54,703 bases of DNA from Planctomycetota bacterium (GTDB lineage Bacteria; Planctomycetota; Phycisphaerae; Phycisphaerales; UBA1924): assembly GCA_014584315.1 (NCBI GenBank), contig JACTNA010000010.1, positions 1 through 54,703 on the forward strand, read 5' to 3'. The number at the start of each line of letters is the position of its first letter. The first letter of the stretch is position 1. Positions 7,791 to 15,779 of this stretch are shown here, piece by piece. Under the pieces are notes generated by a model. The model had not been told where the DNA came from. It made no database searches and saw only the letters and a program-made list of their open reading frames with translations. The translations under genes and the position numbers were made by a program.

Positions 7791-7902
7791 TTCAGCAGAC
7801 TGGATGGCCTCGGCAAGTGCCGGGGCCGTCTGCGTTTACGGCATGCTTCAATCACGTCCTGTCACCCACTGGTGCACGTAGCAGGTTTGAACCGCTGAAC
7901 CT

Positions 7903-7921
7903 TGCACTTCGGTTCAAGGTC
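7903..7921 (+). promoter_or_regulatory. MerR-type operator upstream of merR
   Basis: TGCACTTCGGTTCAAGGTC lies 17 bp before the merR start. It matches the complement of the site at 8407-8425 in 17 of 19 positions. An ACCTTG...CAAGGT dyad spans 7899-7920. A TTGCAC hexamer at 7902-7907 could be a -35 box with TACACA at 7925-7930. Placement between promoter and start suggests autoregulation by MerR. Confidence 0.6.
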
Positions 7922-7937
7922 GTCTACACATTGGGTG

Positions 7938-8408
7938 ATGAACGACGACCAGACACTCACCATCGGACAACTCGCCAAGGCGGTCGGCGTACCGACTTCG
8001 TCGGTCCGGTTCTACGAGCGCCGCGGCCTGCTGAAGACTGTTCGTCGCAGTCCCGGCAACTACCGCCTGTATGGCGGAGCGACGCTGGAGCGGCTGCGCT
8101 TCATCCGGGCGGCGCAGGTGGCAGGGTTCACGCTCAAGGACATCGGATTGCTGCTGAACTTCCGCGACGGCGACGTGTCGCCTTGCCGGGAGGTCCAGAA
8201 TGTGATCGGCGAGCGCCTCGCCAAGGTCGATCGGGAGATCGAGTACCTGCACCACGTGCGGGATGTTCTTGGGCGGTGGCTCAAGGTCTGCCGGAAGACG
8301 GAGCGGACCGGCCAGTGCGGAGTTCTGGACGGGCTGAGCCGGCCCGATGAGCGCGGTGATGCCGGGAAGCGCGAAAAAACTCCACGCCGCCCCGGAATAC
8401 CCGCTTGA
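7938..8408 (+). CDS. merR: Mercury-responsive transcription regulator MerR
   Basis: The 156-residue MerR-family activator has an N-terminal winged helix-turn-helix (LTIGQLAKAVGVPTSSVRFYERRGLL, residues 7-32), a dimerisation helix, and three cysteines at 83, 118 and 127. Their spacing (35 and 9) is the same as Cys82/117/126 that bind Hg(II) in MerR across the dimer, so mercury is the probable inducer rather than another metal. The ATG at 7938 is preferred over an upstream TTG because the conserved domain begins directly after it. The gene reads in the same direction as the transporter gene that follows, and its stop codon overlaps the -35 box of that gene's promoter. Confidence 0.9.
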   Translation: MNDDQTLTIGQLAKAVGVPTSSVRFYERRGLLKTVRRSPGNYRLYGGATLERLRFIRAAQVAGFTLKDIGLLLNFRDGDVSPCREVQNVIGERLAKVDREIEYLHHVRDVLGRWLKVCRKTERTGQCGVLDGLSRPDERGDAGKREKTPRRPGIPA

Positions 8409-8436
8409 CCTTGAACCAAGGTGCAGGGCCGATACT
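8405..8436 (+). promoter_or_regulatory. MerR-controlled promoter of the mercury transporter gene
   Basis: A -35 TTGACC (8405-8410) and a -10 GATACT (8431-8436) are separated by 20 bp, the over-long spacing of promoters that MerR activates by untwisting DNA. Inside the spacer is a perfect dyad, ACCTTG (8408-8413), AAC, CAAGGT (8417-8422). The -35 overlaps the end of merR. Confidence 0.8.
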
Positions 8437-8475
8437 CATGGTGCAGGCGAAACTGACACCGGAGTGCGACCACTC

Positions 8476-9423
8476 ATGAAGATCAGCGTTCTCTACTTTG
8501 AAGGATGCCCGAATCATCGGCCCGTCGTGGACATGATCCGACGGCTGGTGGCCGAGCACCATCTGGACGCGAGCATCGAGGAGCGCGAAATCGCGCCCGG
8601 CGATGAGGAGAGACTGCGCTTCCTCGGATCGCCGACCGTCCAGGTGGACGGTGTTGACATCGAGCCGGCGGCGCGCCAGCGGACGGACTTTGCAATGTCG
8701 TGCCGGGTCTACCACTCACCCGGCGGCCTTCCGTCCGAGGAGATGCTTCTCGCGGCATTGGGAGTCAAGGCTGACGCCGGTTCGGCCCCATCGCGGGATC
8801 GGCGTCGTCTCTTGGCAAGCGGCGGATCGGTCCTTGTGGCGGTCCTGTCCAGCGCCTGCTGCTGGCTGCCGCTCCTGCTTCTCGCGTTCGGAGCGTCTGC
8901 CGCAGGCGTGAGCGCCTTCTTCGAGCGCTGGCGGCCGGTGTTGGCAGCCGTGGCGTTTGTCATGCTGGGCATCGGCTTCATCCTCGTGTACTTCCGCCGA
9001 TCGACATGTGCGGACGAGGGTTGCGGCGCCGCGACCTGCGCCCCGCGCGCCGGCGGGCGACCCGTGTTCACACAGGTCATGCTGTGGACTGCGGCGGTAC
9101 TGGTTGTCGCGTTCGTGCTCTTTCCCCGTTACGCTGGAGTCGTTGCCCGGGCCGCATACGGTGACAGCCAGCCTGCGGTGTCCACCCCTTCAGTCGCGGC
9201 GCTCACCGTGCAGCGGTACGCCGTCGAAGGCATGACGTGCGCGGCGTGCGCCGTCACGCTTCAGGCAGACCTGGCGAAGATCGACGGCGTCGCCTCAGCC
9301 ACGGTGGACTATGAAACAAAGTCCGCACGGATCGAAACCGCCAATCCAGACATCGTGCAGGAGGTTCAGGCGGCGGCCAAGCGACACGGCTACACGGCAA
9401 CGCCCGTGTCCGACGGGCCGTGA
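8476..9423 (+). CDS. Fused thioredoxin-like / MerT / MerP mercury uptake protein
   Basis: The 315-residue protein has three parts. Residues 1-96 resemble a small thioredoxin-fold protein (KISVLYFEGCPNH, one Cys at 11). Residues 112-220 are MerT-like: a first helix containing the Cys pair SACCW (128-129), a second helix (about 155-173), a Cys-bearing loop (C178, C183, C188) and a third helix (about 200-218). Residues 245-310 are a heavy-metal-binding domain with GMTCAAC (C255, C258), as in MerP. In known systems MerP passes Hg(II) to the MerT Cys pair for import. Upstream in-frame codons to 8347 lie inside merR, so the ATG at 8476 is preferred. No mercuric reductase gene follows. Confidence 0.87.
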   Translation: MKISVLYFEGCPNHRPVVDMIRRLVAEHHLDASIEEREIAPGDEERLRFLGSPTVQVDGVDIEPAARQRTDFAMSCRVYHSPGGLPSEEMLLAALGVKADAGSAPSRDRRRLLASGGSVLVAVLSSACCWLPLLLLAFGASAAGVSAFFERWRPVLAAVAFVMLGIGFILVYFRRSTCADEGCGAATCAPRAGGRPVFTQVMLWTAAVLVVAFVLFPRYAGVVARAAYGDSQPAVSTPSVAALTVQRYAVEGMTCAACAVTLQADLAKIDGVASATVDYETKSARIETANPDIVQEVQAAAKRHGYTATPVSDGP

Positions 9424-9507
9424 ACGGGCTACATACCGCTAACGTGGCGGCCGCAGTGCGACGTCGCTTCCATCGTCTGATTTCACGGTTTCACGGCCAG
9501 CAGAACC

Positions 9508-9577
9508 CGCGTTTCCGGCCCCCAGGTGCGGATTCCTTGCACGAAAAGTTCTATTGGCGTACTGTCACCCCGATTTC
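9508..9577. repeat. Intergenic repeat, copy A
   Basis: This 70-bp unit matches 10509-10578 in about 62 of 70 positions with no gaps. It contains GCGGATTCC, CACGA and ATTGGCGTACTGTC followed by CCCCGATTTC. It lies in the 269-bp gap after the mercury transporter gene, which otherwise shows nothing I recognise. Confidence 0.75.
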
Positions 9578-9692
9578 CTTCACGAGTTTCACCGTCCACT
9601 TGGCTCGGGCTGTCGGTCACGATCGTTGTGAACACGCTTCTACCGGGTTGTCTGCGCGGCGGCGTGGCAGTGGCGACGGTAACATCGGTCGC

Positions 9693-10493
9693 ATGAGACG
9701 ATGGCGTCGTGCTCTTCTGCACGTGATCGGGTGGCTGCTGCTCGGCGCGTGCATCAACGTCGCCGTCGCGTGGTGGCTCGGCTGGCGTGTGCTGTTTCAG
9801 CCTGGTTCGCTTCGGCACACGGAAGTGCCTATGGAGCCAGGGGAGTTTGTGCCTCAGGAGTTTCCCAACGAGTTGATCGGTCCTGCCGGCTTGTCACTGA
9901 CCCGCATGAGACAGCTCGGCGCGGATACCATGGTCGTGCAGAAGGGGCCGTGGACGATGCGCAGGGCGGATTGGCCGGTCGTTCCGCTTGACGGCCTCTG
10001 GCCGAACTGGGGACCGCTTGCGGGCCGCGATCCGCGCGAGGTTTACGAGTCGATGACCATGCCGATCGGCCACACGGCGCGCGGCTGGCCGATGCTCTCG
10101 ATGTGGTGCGCCTTCGAGCAGGGCACGCACGGCCCGGTGCAGGGCGGCATCCACCTCGGGCAACGGCAGACGCCCGAAACATTCATCGTCACCGACCTCG
10201 TCCTGCCGATGCGGCCGATCTTCAGTGGCTTTGCGTTGAACGCGCTGGTCTATGCGGCGGCGGCTTGGCTGCTGTTCGCGCTGCCCTTCGCGTGGAGACG
10301 ACGGAGGCGCATCCGGCGGGGCCTGTGCGGTGCGTGCGCGTATCCCTTCGGCGCAAGCCCGGTCTGCACGGAGTGCGGCAGGCCGGTCGGGCCGGGCCTG
10401 CTGCGGCGAGGGTTGAATGGGCGGTTGCAGGGGATGGAGGTTGAGGTGCCGGCTCACGCCGAGAGACAAGAGCCGTCGCGCGATCGCGACTGA
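9693..10493 (+). CDS. Membrane protein with C-terminal zinc ribbon
   Basis: The 266-residue protein has an N-terminal membrane helix (ALLHVIGWLLLGACINVAVAWW), a ~170-residue soluble part rich in Trp and Pro with no motif I know, and a second helix (ALVYAAAAWLLFALPFAW). A basic stop-transfer stretch RRRRRIRR precedes a CGAC...CTEC zinc ribbon. Two helices flanking a domain outside the cytoplasm, with a cytoplasmic ribbon, is an architecture I associate with planctomycete hypothetical proteins. The ATG at 9693 is chosen because it directly precedes the basic residues and first helix. An upstream frame to 9420 would add 91 residues overlapping repeat copy A. Confidence 0.75.
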   Translation: MRRWRRALLHVIGWLLLGACINVAVAWWLGWRVLFQPGSLRHTEVPMEPGEFVPQEFPNELIGPAGLSLTRMRQLGADTMVVQKGPWTMRRADWPVVPLDGLWPNWGPLAGRDPREVYESMTMPIGHTARGWPMLSMWCAFEQGTHGPVQGGIHLGQRQTPETFIVTDLVLPMRPIFSGFALNALVYAAAAWLLFALPFAWRRRRRIRRGLCGACAYPFGASPVCTECGRPVGPGLLRRGLNGRLQGMEVEVPAHAERQEPSRDRD

Positions 10494-10508
10494 GGATTTG
10501 GCAGCACT

Positions 10509-10578
10509 CGCGTTCCCGGCCCCAAGGAGCGGATTCCCTGCACGAGAAGTGCGATTGGCGTACTGTCGCCCCGATTTC
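10509..10578. repeat. Intergenic repeat, copy B
   Basis: This is the second 70-bp copy, 15 bp after the stop of the zinc-ribbon membrane protein. It aligns without gaps to 9508-9577. On the minus strand both copies stay open in one frame as RGDSTPI followed by a similar VQGIR segment. Confidence 0.75.
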
Positions 10579-10710
10579 TTCGCGGATTGTGCGGCGGGCG
10601 AGTCCTTGCGAGGCGGGATGCGGGAGCGAGGGGACTCGATCGCACGCCGTGGCCCATGATTCTGGCTGCTGGTGGTAGGCTGTCGGCGGCAATCCGCAGG
10701 AGGCTTGGAC

Positions 10711-11445
10711 ATGGCGTCGATCACGGAGATATCGCCCGGCGTTCATCGGATCAGCATTCTGTACCCGGAGATCAACCTGCAGTTCAATCACTTCCTGGTG
10801 GTCGACGACGAGCCGCTGCTCTACCACACCGGCATGCGGCGCATGTTTCCGGAGGTGCTGGATGCGGTGAGGCGAGTGGTTGATCCGGCGGCGCTTCGGT
10901 GGATTGGTTTCGGCCACTTCGAGGTTGATGAGTGCGGCTCGCTCAATGAGTGGCTCAGGGTCGCGCCGCGGGCGCAGGCGGTGTCTGGCGTCGTCGGCGC
11001 GCTCGTGAACCTCACGGACTTCGCCGATCGTCCGCCACGCGTGCTGACCCCGGAGGAGTCGCTCAGCACCGGCCGGTTTCGCTTCCGTCACCGCCCTACG
11101 CCGCACCTGCCGCACGGGTGGGACGCGGGGGTGCTCTTCGAGGAGACGGAGCGCGTGCTCTTCTGTGGCGATCTGTTCACCCACAACGGCGACGTGGAGC
11201 CGCTGACCGAGTCGGACATCCTGGGGCGCACCCGGGAATCCTTGGCCGCGTTCCAGGCCGGGCCTCTCATGGACTACATGCCGTACACCCCGAACACGCG
11301 TCCGCTGCTGGAGGGGCTGGCGTCGCTGCGCCCACGGACACTGGCGACGATGCACGGGAGTTCGTTCACGGGCGATGGCGCCGCCGCGCTCCTCGCGCTC
11401 GACGGCGTGATGAAGGAGATGCTCGGATCGCCCTCTCGAAGGTGA
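10711..11445 (+). CDS. Flavodiiron-type metallo-beta-lactamase-fold protein (oxygen-binding di-iron protein family)
   Basis: The 244-residue protein carries the motif series of the diiron lactamase domain of flavodiiron proteins: HFEVDECGS (about 70-78; His, Glu and Asp ligands), a [10 protein letters not shown] loop, FCGDLF (bridging Asp) and a late MHG. The His of this last motif completes the site. It lacks the flavodoxin domain, so it resembles stand-alone ODP proteins, proposed oxygen sensors or reductases. In the family the site holds two iron ions rather than zinc. The ATG at 10711 follows a clear AGGAGG at about 10699-10704. The gene is flanked by two copies of the intergenic repeat. 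Confidence 0.85.
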   Translation: MASITEISPGVHRISILYPEINLQFNHFLVVDDEPLLYHTGMRRMFPEVLDAVRRVVDPAALRWIGFGHFEVDECGSLNEWLRVAPRAQAVSGVVGALVNLTDFADRPPRVLTPEESLSTGRFRFRHRPTPHLPHGWDAGVLFEETERVLFCGDLFTHNGDVEPLTESDILGRTRESLAAFQAGPLMDYMPYTPNTRPLLEGLASLRPRTLATMHGSSFTGDGAAALLALDGVMKEMLGSPSRR

Positions 11446-11545
11446 TCGTCATCACTCAGCTGCGTGGCCGCGATTCGTCGCGTGTGTTCTTCGTCGGGTT
11501 CCGCGGCTTCTCGGCCTGCGGATCCTGTGGTCTTGGTCAACGGGG

Positions 11546-11590
11546 GCGGATTCCCGGCGCGATCGGTTCTATCGGCGTGCTCTCACCCCG
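11546..11590. repeat. Intergenic repeat, degenerate copy C
   Basis: The stretch has GCGGATTCCC, GGTTCTATCGGCGTGCTCTCACCCCGA, a shorter and more diverged match to copies A and B. It lies about 100 bp after the flavodiiron-type gene and just before the end of the opposing rhamnosidase gene. On the minus strand it reads RGESTPIE in the corresponding frame. Confidence 0.55.
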
Positions 11591-11649
11591 AAGTGTGCAA
11601 CAGGCGGCCCCGCTCGCCGCCGGAATCGGCCCCGGAGGGCGGAGCGTGT

Positions 11650-14607
11650 TCACTCCTGTGCCGCTCTGCTGGACGTGAACTCGTACCTTCCCGACCCCAC
11701 GCTCAGCACGACGGTGGCTCGTTCCCTTCGCAGAACCCGCACGCCATCCACCGTGTCCAGCCTGCGCCCCGATTCCAGCACTTCCGATCCCTCCGCCGCG
11801 GGCATGTAGACGGTCGCCGCGGTGTTCGAGGGGATCGTCACGGCCAGCGTCAGCCTGTCTCCGTCGCGTCTCCACCGAGTCGCGATCTCGCCCCTGATCG
11901 AGCGGTAGGTGGTGTTCGCCCACGTGAGCGGGCCGTGCGTTCGCGGGCGCACCACGAAGCGCGCGAAGCCGGGGTGTTGCGGGTCCGGCTCGATCCCTCC
12001 GACGCACTCAAACAGCCACCGCCCGCACGAACCGAGCGCGTAGTGGTTGAACGAGTTCATCCCCGGGTCCTGGAAGCCCCGTTCGGGCGTCCACCCGTCC
12101 CACCGTTCCCAGATCGTCGTCGCCCCGTGCTTCACGGAGAAGAGCCACGACGGGAACTCGTCCTGCACGAGCAGCCGGTACGCCACGTCGTCTCGGCCCC
12201 CGTCGCTGAGCGCGTGCAGCAGGTGCCCGACGCCCACGAATCCGGTCGAGAGCCGCCACCCCCTCCCCTCGATGTCGGCCACCAGCCGGTCGAGCGCGGC
12301 CGCGCGCAGTTCGTCGGGGACCAGTCCGAACCGAAGGGCGAGGACGTAGCCGGTCTGCGTCTCGCCCGCGACGCGGCCTTGCGAGTCGACGTAACGCTCG
12401 ACGAACGCGCGGCGGACATCCTCGAACAGCCGCTCGTACCGGGCTGCCTCTTCGTCGCGCCCGATGGCGTGCAGGCTCCGCGCCAGCAGGTCTGTCGAGT
12501 GCGCGAAGTACGCGGTGCCGAGCATGTCCTTCGGCGTGTCCGCGCCGATCGACAGCCAGTCCCCGTAGTCATTTCCCCGCGCGTGGTCGCGGATGAGGCC
12601 GGTGCTGTGCGTCCTGCACCACTCGACCCACCGGATCATCGACTCGGCGTGGCGTTCGAGAATGCGTGCGTCGCCGTAGGCCTGATGAACCGCCCACGGC
12701 ACGATGACGCCGGCGTCGGCCCACGCGGGCGTGCCGTAACTCAGCCCGCGCATCGCGGGCGCGACGTCCGAGTGCGCCCCATCGTCGCGCTGGGCGTCGG
12801 CCAGGTCGATCAGCCACTTCGTCATGAACGGGGCGATGTCCGCGTTGTAGGCCGCCGTCGGCGCGAACGCCTGGGCGTCGCCGGTCCATCCCATGCGCTC
12901 GTCGCGTTGCGGGCAATCGGTCGGGATGCTCACGAAGTTGCCGCGCAGCCCCCACGCGATGTTCGCTTGCAGCCGGTTGATCCGCTCGTCCGAGCACACG
13001 AACTCACCCGTCTCGATCAGGTCCGATGCGAGCACGATCCCGGTGACCGCCTCCGGCCCCGGTCTCTCGCCAAACCCCGTGACTTCCACGTACCGGAACC
13101 CGTGGAACGTGAAGCGCGGCTGCCATTCTTCCACGCCTCCCTTGCAGATGTACGTGTCCGTCGCCGCCGCGGCACGCAGGTTCGCGGTGTAGATGGTTCC
13201 GTCCGGGTTCAGCATCTCCGCGTGGCGAACGGTCAGGACCGTGCCCGGCTCGCACCGCACGCGCAGCCGCACGACGCCGACCATGTTCTGTCCGAGATCG
13301 AACGTCCACCGCCCCGGTTCCGGCTCGCTCACCGAGACCGCGGGCAACTCCGCGAGTTGGCGGATCGGCAGATCGACGTCGCCTTCGAGTCGGCGCGACT
13401 CCGCGCGCACGCTCACGCGCGTCCATGCGCTGTCGTCCAACCCCGGGCCGCTCCAGCCGTCGATCTCCGCGCGTGCGTCGTACACCTCGCCGTCCATGAG
13501 GTCCGCGGCCATGATCGGGCCGTCGTGCCGCTTCCACGCCGCATCGGTGACGATCCGTTCGGTCGAGCCGTCCGCGTACGTGATCTCGAGTTGCGCCAGG
13601 AACGCCGGGGCCTGCCCGTAGAACGCCCTCGCCTGAAACAGCCCCGCACGCCCGGAGAACCACCCCGGCCCGACCATCGCCCCGATCACGTTCTCGCCCG
13701 GCCTGATCCGGTCCGTCACGTCGTACACCTGGTAGCGCACGCGTGCGCGGTAATCCGTCCATCCCGGCGTCAACCGTCCGTCTCCGACGCGATCGCCGTT
13801 CAGGTAGGCCTCGTACACGCCCAGCGCGGTCGCGTAGAGCCGGGCTTGCGCCACCGGCCTGCTCACGTCGAACGATCGCCGGAGGTACGGGTATCGCTCT
13901 CGCGCGAGCAGCGCCTGCGCGTTCTCCGCCACGTCCGTCCGCAGTGTCGCCCCGCCGCAGCGGTAAACGACCGTGAGCCGCTTCGGGACGCCGTACGCGG
14001 GGTCGCCTCCCAACGCGCCGTTGCTCGCGACGATCGGTTCGCCCCGCGCGACCATCGCCGCCGCCTCGGCCGTGACGTCCTTTCGAACCGCGCCGTCGAT
14101 CGAGTAGTAGACCGCGCGCTCGACCTCGATCTCGGCCGTGGCAGACCCGGCCTCGATCCACGCCGCGCTCCAGTCCTCCGGCGCGAGCAGCCCCATCTCC
14201 AAGCGTGCCGGCGCGCTCCAGTCGCCCGCCTCGCCGTCACGGTCCCACGACCTGACCTTCCAGAAGCACGCCTGCCGGGAAGCAAGCGGCGCGCCACGAT
14301 ACTCGACGTGCGCCGTCTCGTCCGAGAGCACCTTCCCGCTGTCCCACAGGTCGCCTTCGTCGCGAGCCAGCCGCTCTTGCGACGACGCCACGAGCACCCG
14401 GTACGCCGTCTGCACCTCACCCCGGCGATCGGACTCGACCACCCACCCCAGCCGCGGCGACCGCTCCTCCACGCCGAGCGGGTCGCGCAGGTACTCACAC
14501 CGCAGGTTGGTCGCGCGCAGGCGCCCCGCGTCCATGGCGGCCGCGCCGGTCCCCCCGAGCACCCACACCACCGCCGCACAAGCCAAGGCAGTCCCCGCTG
14601 GGGTCAT
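11650..14607 (-). CDS. Alpha-L-rhamnosidase, glycoside hydrolase family 78, exported
   Basis: The 985-residue protein has an N-terminal signal peptide (ALACAAVVWVLGGTGAAA). A fibronectin-like domain follows (LGWVVESDRRGEVQTAYRVLVASS). The concanavalin-like domain typical of GH78 comes next (GVYEAYLNGDRVGDGRLTPGWTDY, NVIGAMVGPGWFSG). The (alpha/alpha)6 catalytic domain carries DCPQRDERMGWTGDAQAF, the segment with the general acid and neighbouring acidic residues, and ADAGVIVPW and NDYGDWL. A C-terminal beta domain (GPLTWANTTYRSIRGEIATRW) closes it. It should release terminal L-rhamnose from plant or algal polysaccharides outside the cytoplasm. It stands alone without other sugar genes nearby, 248 bp from the next same-strand gene. 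Confidence 0.93.
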   Translation of the reverse strand: MTPAGTALACAAVVWVLGGTGAAAMDAGRLRATNLRCEYLRDPLGVEERSPRLGWVVESDRRGEVQTAYRVLVASSQERLARDEGDLWDSGKVLSDETAHVEYRGAPLASRQACFWKVRSWDRDGEAGDWSAPARLEMGLLAPEDWSAAWIEAGSATAEIEVERAVYYSIDGAVRKDVTAEAAAMVARGEPIVASNGALGGDPAYGVPKRLTVVYRCGGATLRTDVAENAQALLARERYPYLRRSFDVSRPVAQARLYATALGVYEAYLNGDRVGDGRLTPGWTDYRARVRYQVYDVTDRIRPGENVIGAMVGPGWFSGRAGLFQARAFYGQAPAFLAQLEITYADGSTERIVTDAAWKRHDGPIMAADLMDGEVYDARAEIDGWSGPGLDDSAWTRVSVRAESRRLEGDVDLPIRQLAELPAVSVSEPEPGRWTFDLGQNMVGVVRLRVRCEPGTVLTVRHAEMLNPDGTIYTANLRAAAATDTYICKGGVEEWQPRFTFHGFRYVEVTGFGERPGPEAVTGIVLASDLIETGEFVCSDERINRLQANIAWGLRGNFVSIPTDCPQRDERMGWTGDAQAFAPTAAYNADIAPFMTKWLIDLADAQRDDGAHSDVAPAMRGLSYGTPAWADAGVIVPWAVHQAYGDARILERHAESMIRWVEWCRTHSTGLIRDHARGNDYGDWLSIGADTPKDMLGTAYFAHSTDLLARSLHAIGRDEEAARYERLFEDVRRAFVERYVDSQGRVAGETQTGYVLALRFGLVPDELRAAALDRLVADIEGRGWRLSTGFVGVGHLLHALSDGGRDDVAYRLLVQDEFPSWLFSVKHGATTIWERWDGWTPERGFQDPGMNSFNHYALGSCGRWLFECVGGIEPDPQHPGFARFVVRPRTHGPLTWANTTYRSIRGEIATRWRRDGDRLTLAVTIPSNTAATVYMPAAEGSEVLESGRRLDTVDGVRVLRRERATVVLSVGSGRYEFTSSRAAQE

Positions 14608-14855
14608 CGCGCGTTCTCCTTCAACCGAGAGAGAAGGTTGAGTCTACCGGCAGGCGACGTTCGGATCGGCGCCGCGGGCTGTGTGGCGTCGACGGTATTG
14701 TGCCGAGCCAAGCGGTACGTCACGGCCGACTCTGTCGCGCGCACGGCCCTGCGGGGAGAGCTGGCGCCGGAGTCGCGTCATCCGGGCCGGCAGTAGCCGC
14801 CCCCGCACCATGCACACCGGGCGACGCCCGGCCGTGCGGAACGCCGTTCCCCAGA

Positions 14856-15740
14856 TCACATCGCCCCACCCTCGAACACCACGCGCTTCTTCTCCGTCCG
14901 CGGGTCCGGCTCGGGGACGGCCGAGAGCAGCGACTGCGTGTACTTGTGCCGCGGGTCTTCAAGAATCTGCTCGCGCTCGCCGTGCTCGACGATCTTGCCC
15001 TGGTACATGACGGCGATGTTCCGGCAGACGTGCTGGATGACCGCCATGTCGTGCGAGATGAAGAGGTAGGAGAGGCCGAACTCGCTCTGGAGGTCGGTGA
15101 GCAGGTTGATGATTTGGGCCTGGATCGACACGTCGAGGGCGCTGGTCGGCTCGTCGCAGACGATGAACTTCGGCTCGAGCGCGAGGGCGCGGGCGATGCC
15201 GATGCGCTGGCGCTGGCCGCCTGAGAACTCGTGCGGGTATCGGTCCGCCGCGGCCTTGGGCATCCCGCACCGCACCAGCAACTCGCCCGTCTTCTCACGC
15301 AGTTCGTCGCGTGACTTGACAAGCCCGTGGACCACGAGCGGCTCGCCGACGATCGCGCCCACCCGCATGCGCGGGTTGAGCGAGCCGGCGGGGTCCTGGA
15401 AGATGATCTGCATGTCGCGCCGCAGGGCCTTGAGGGCCGCGCCGTGGGCGGCGAAGACGCTCTTGCCCTCGAACTCGACGGTGCCCGCGGTGTGGGGGAT
15501 GAGCCTGAGGATCGTCCGGCCGACGGTCGTCTTGCCGCATCCGGACTCGCCGACCAGGCCAAGCGTCTCGCCCCGGGCCAGGTCGAAGGAGACGCCGTCC
15601 ACCGCCTTCACCCAGCCGGTGATGCGCTGGAGGATGCCCGAACGCACCGGAAAGTAGGTCTTCAGGTCGCGCACGCGCAGGAGCGGGCGGTCGTCGGCCG
15701 CGGCCTTGGTGTTGGTGGAGGGCTTGGTCGAGGTGGTCAT
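14856..15740 (-). CDS. Oligopeptide/dipeptide ABC transporter ATP-binding protein (OppF/DppF type)
   Basis: The 294-residue ATPase shows a Walker A (GESGCGKTT, 64-72), a Q-loop ([15 protein letters not shown], typical of Opp/Dpp ATPases), signature [15 protein letters not shown], Walker B ([12 protein letters not shown]), an H-loop (FISHDMAVI) and the C-terminal oligopeptide-transporter extension ([16 protein letters not shown]). It energises import of peptides or similar solutes. The partner ATPase, two permeases and binding protein are not adjacent, so it is an orphan here, probably co-transcribed with the M16 peptidase gene 39 bp upstream. A peptidase next to a peptide-importer ATPase fits functionally but may be coincidence. 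Confidence 0.9.
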   Translation of the reverse strand: MTTSTKPSTNTKAAADDRPLLRVRDLKTYFPVRSGILQRITGWVKAVDGVSFDLARGETLGLVGESGCGKTTVGRTILRLIPHTAGTVEFEGKSVFAAHGAALKALRRDMQIIFQDPAGSLNPRMRVGAIVGEPLVVHGLVKSRDELREKTGELLVRCGMPKAAADRYPHEFSGGQRQRIGIARALALEPKFIVCDEPTSALDVSIQAQIINLLTDLQSEFGLSYLFISHDMAVIQHVCRNIAVMYQGKIVEHGEREQILEDPRHKYTQSLLSAVPEPDPRTEKKRVVFEGGAM

Positions 15741-15779
15741 GGCGGGAGCATCGTAGCGGCGGGCGAGGCTGCCCGGGGT

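Noticed and set aside
7681..7800. Possible tmRNA 3' end instead of a tRNA fragment
   Set aside because: The anticodon loop TTCGGGA and the spacing to the T arm match tRNA-Pro, and no tag-peptide frame or tmRNA 5' end is nearby.
8347..8475. Upstream extension of the mercury transporter gene
   Set aside because: It overlaps the end of merR and the MerR promoter, and the translation has no conserved features. The ATG at 8476 begins the thioredoxin-like domain.
11464..14796. Very long open frame on the plus strand (1110 codons) opposite the rhamnosidase gene
   Set aside because: The minus strand carries a full GH78 protein with all domains. The plus-strand translation is Arg/Pro/His-rich without any domain, which is typical of antisense frames in high-GC DNA.
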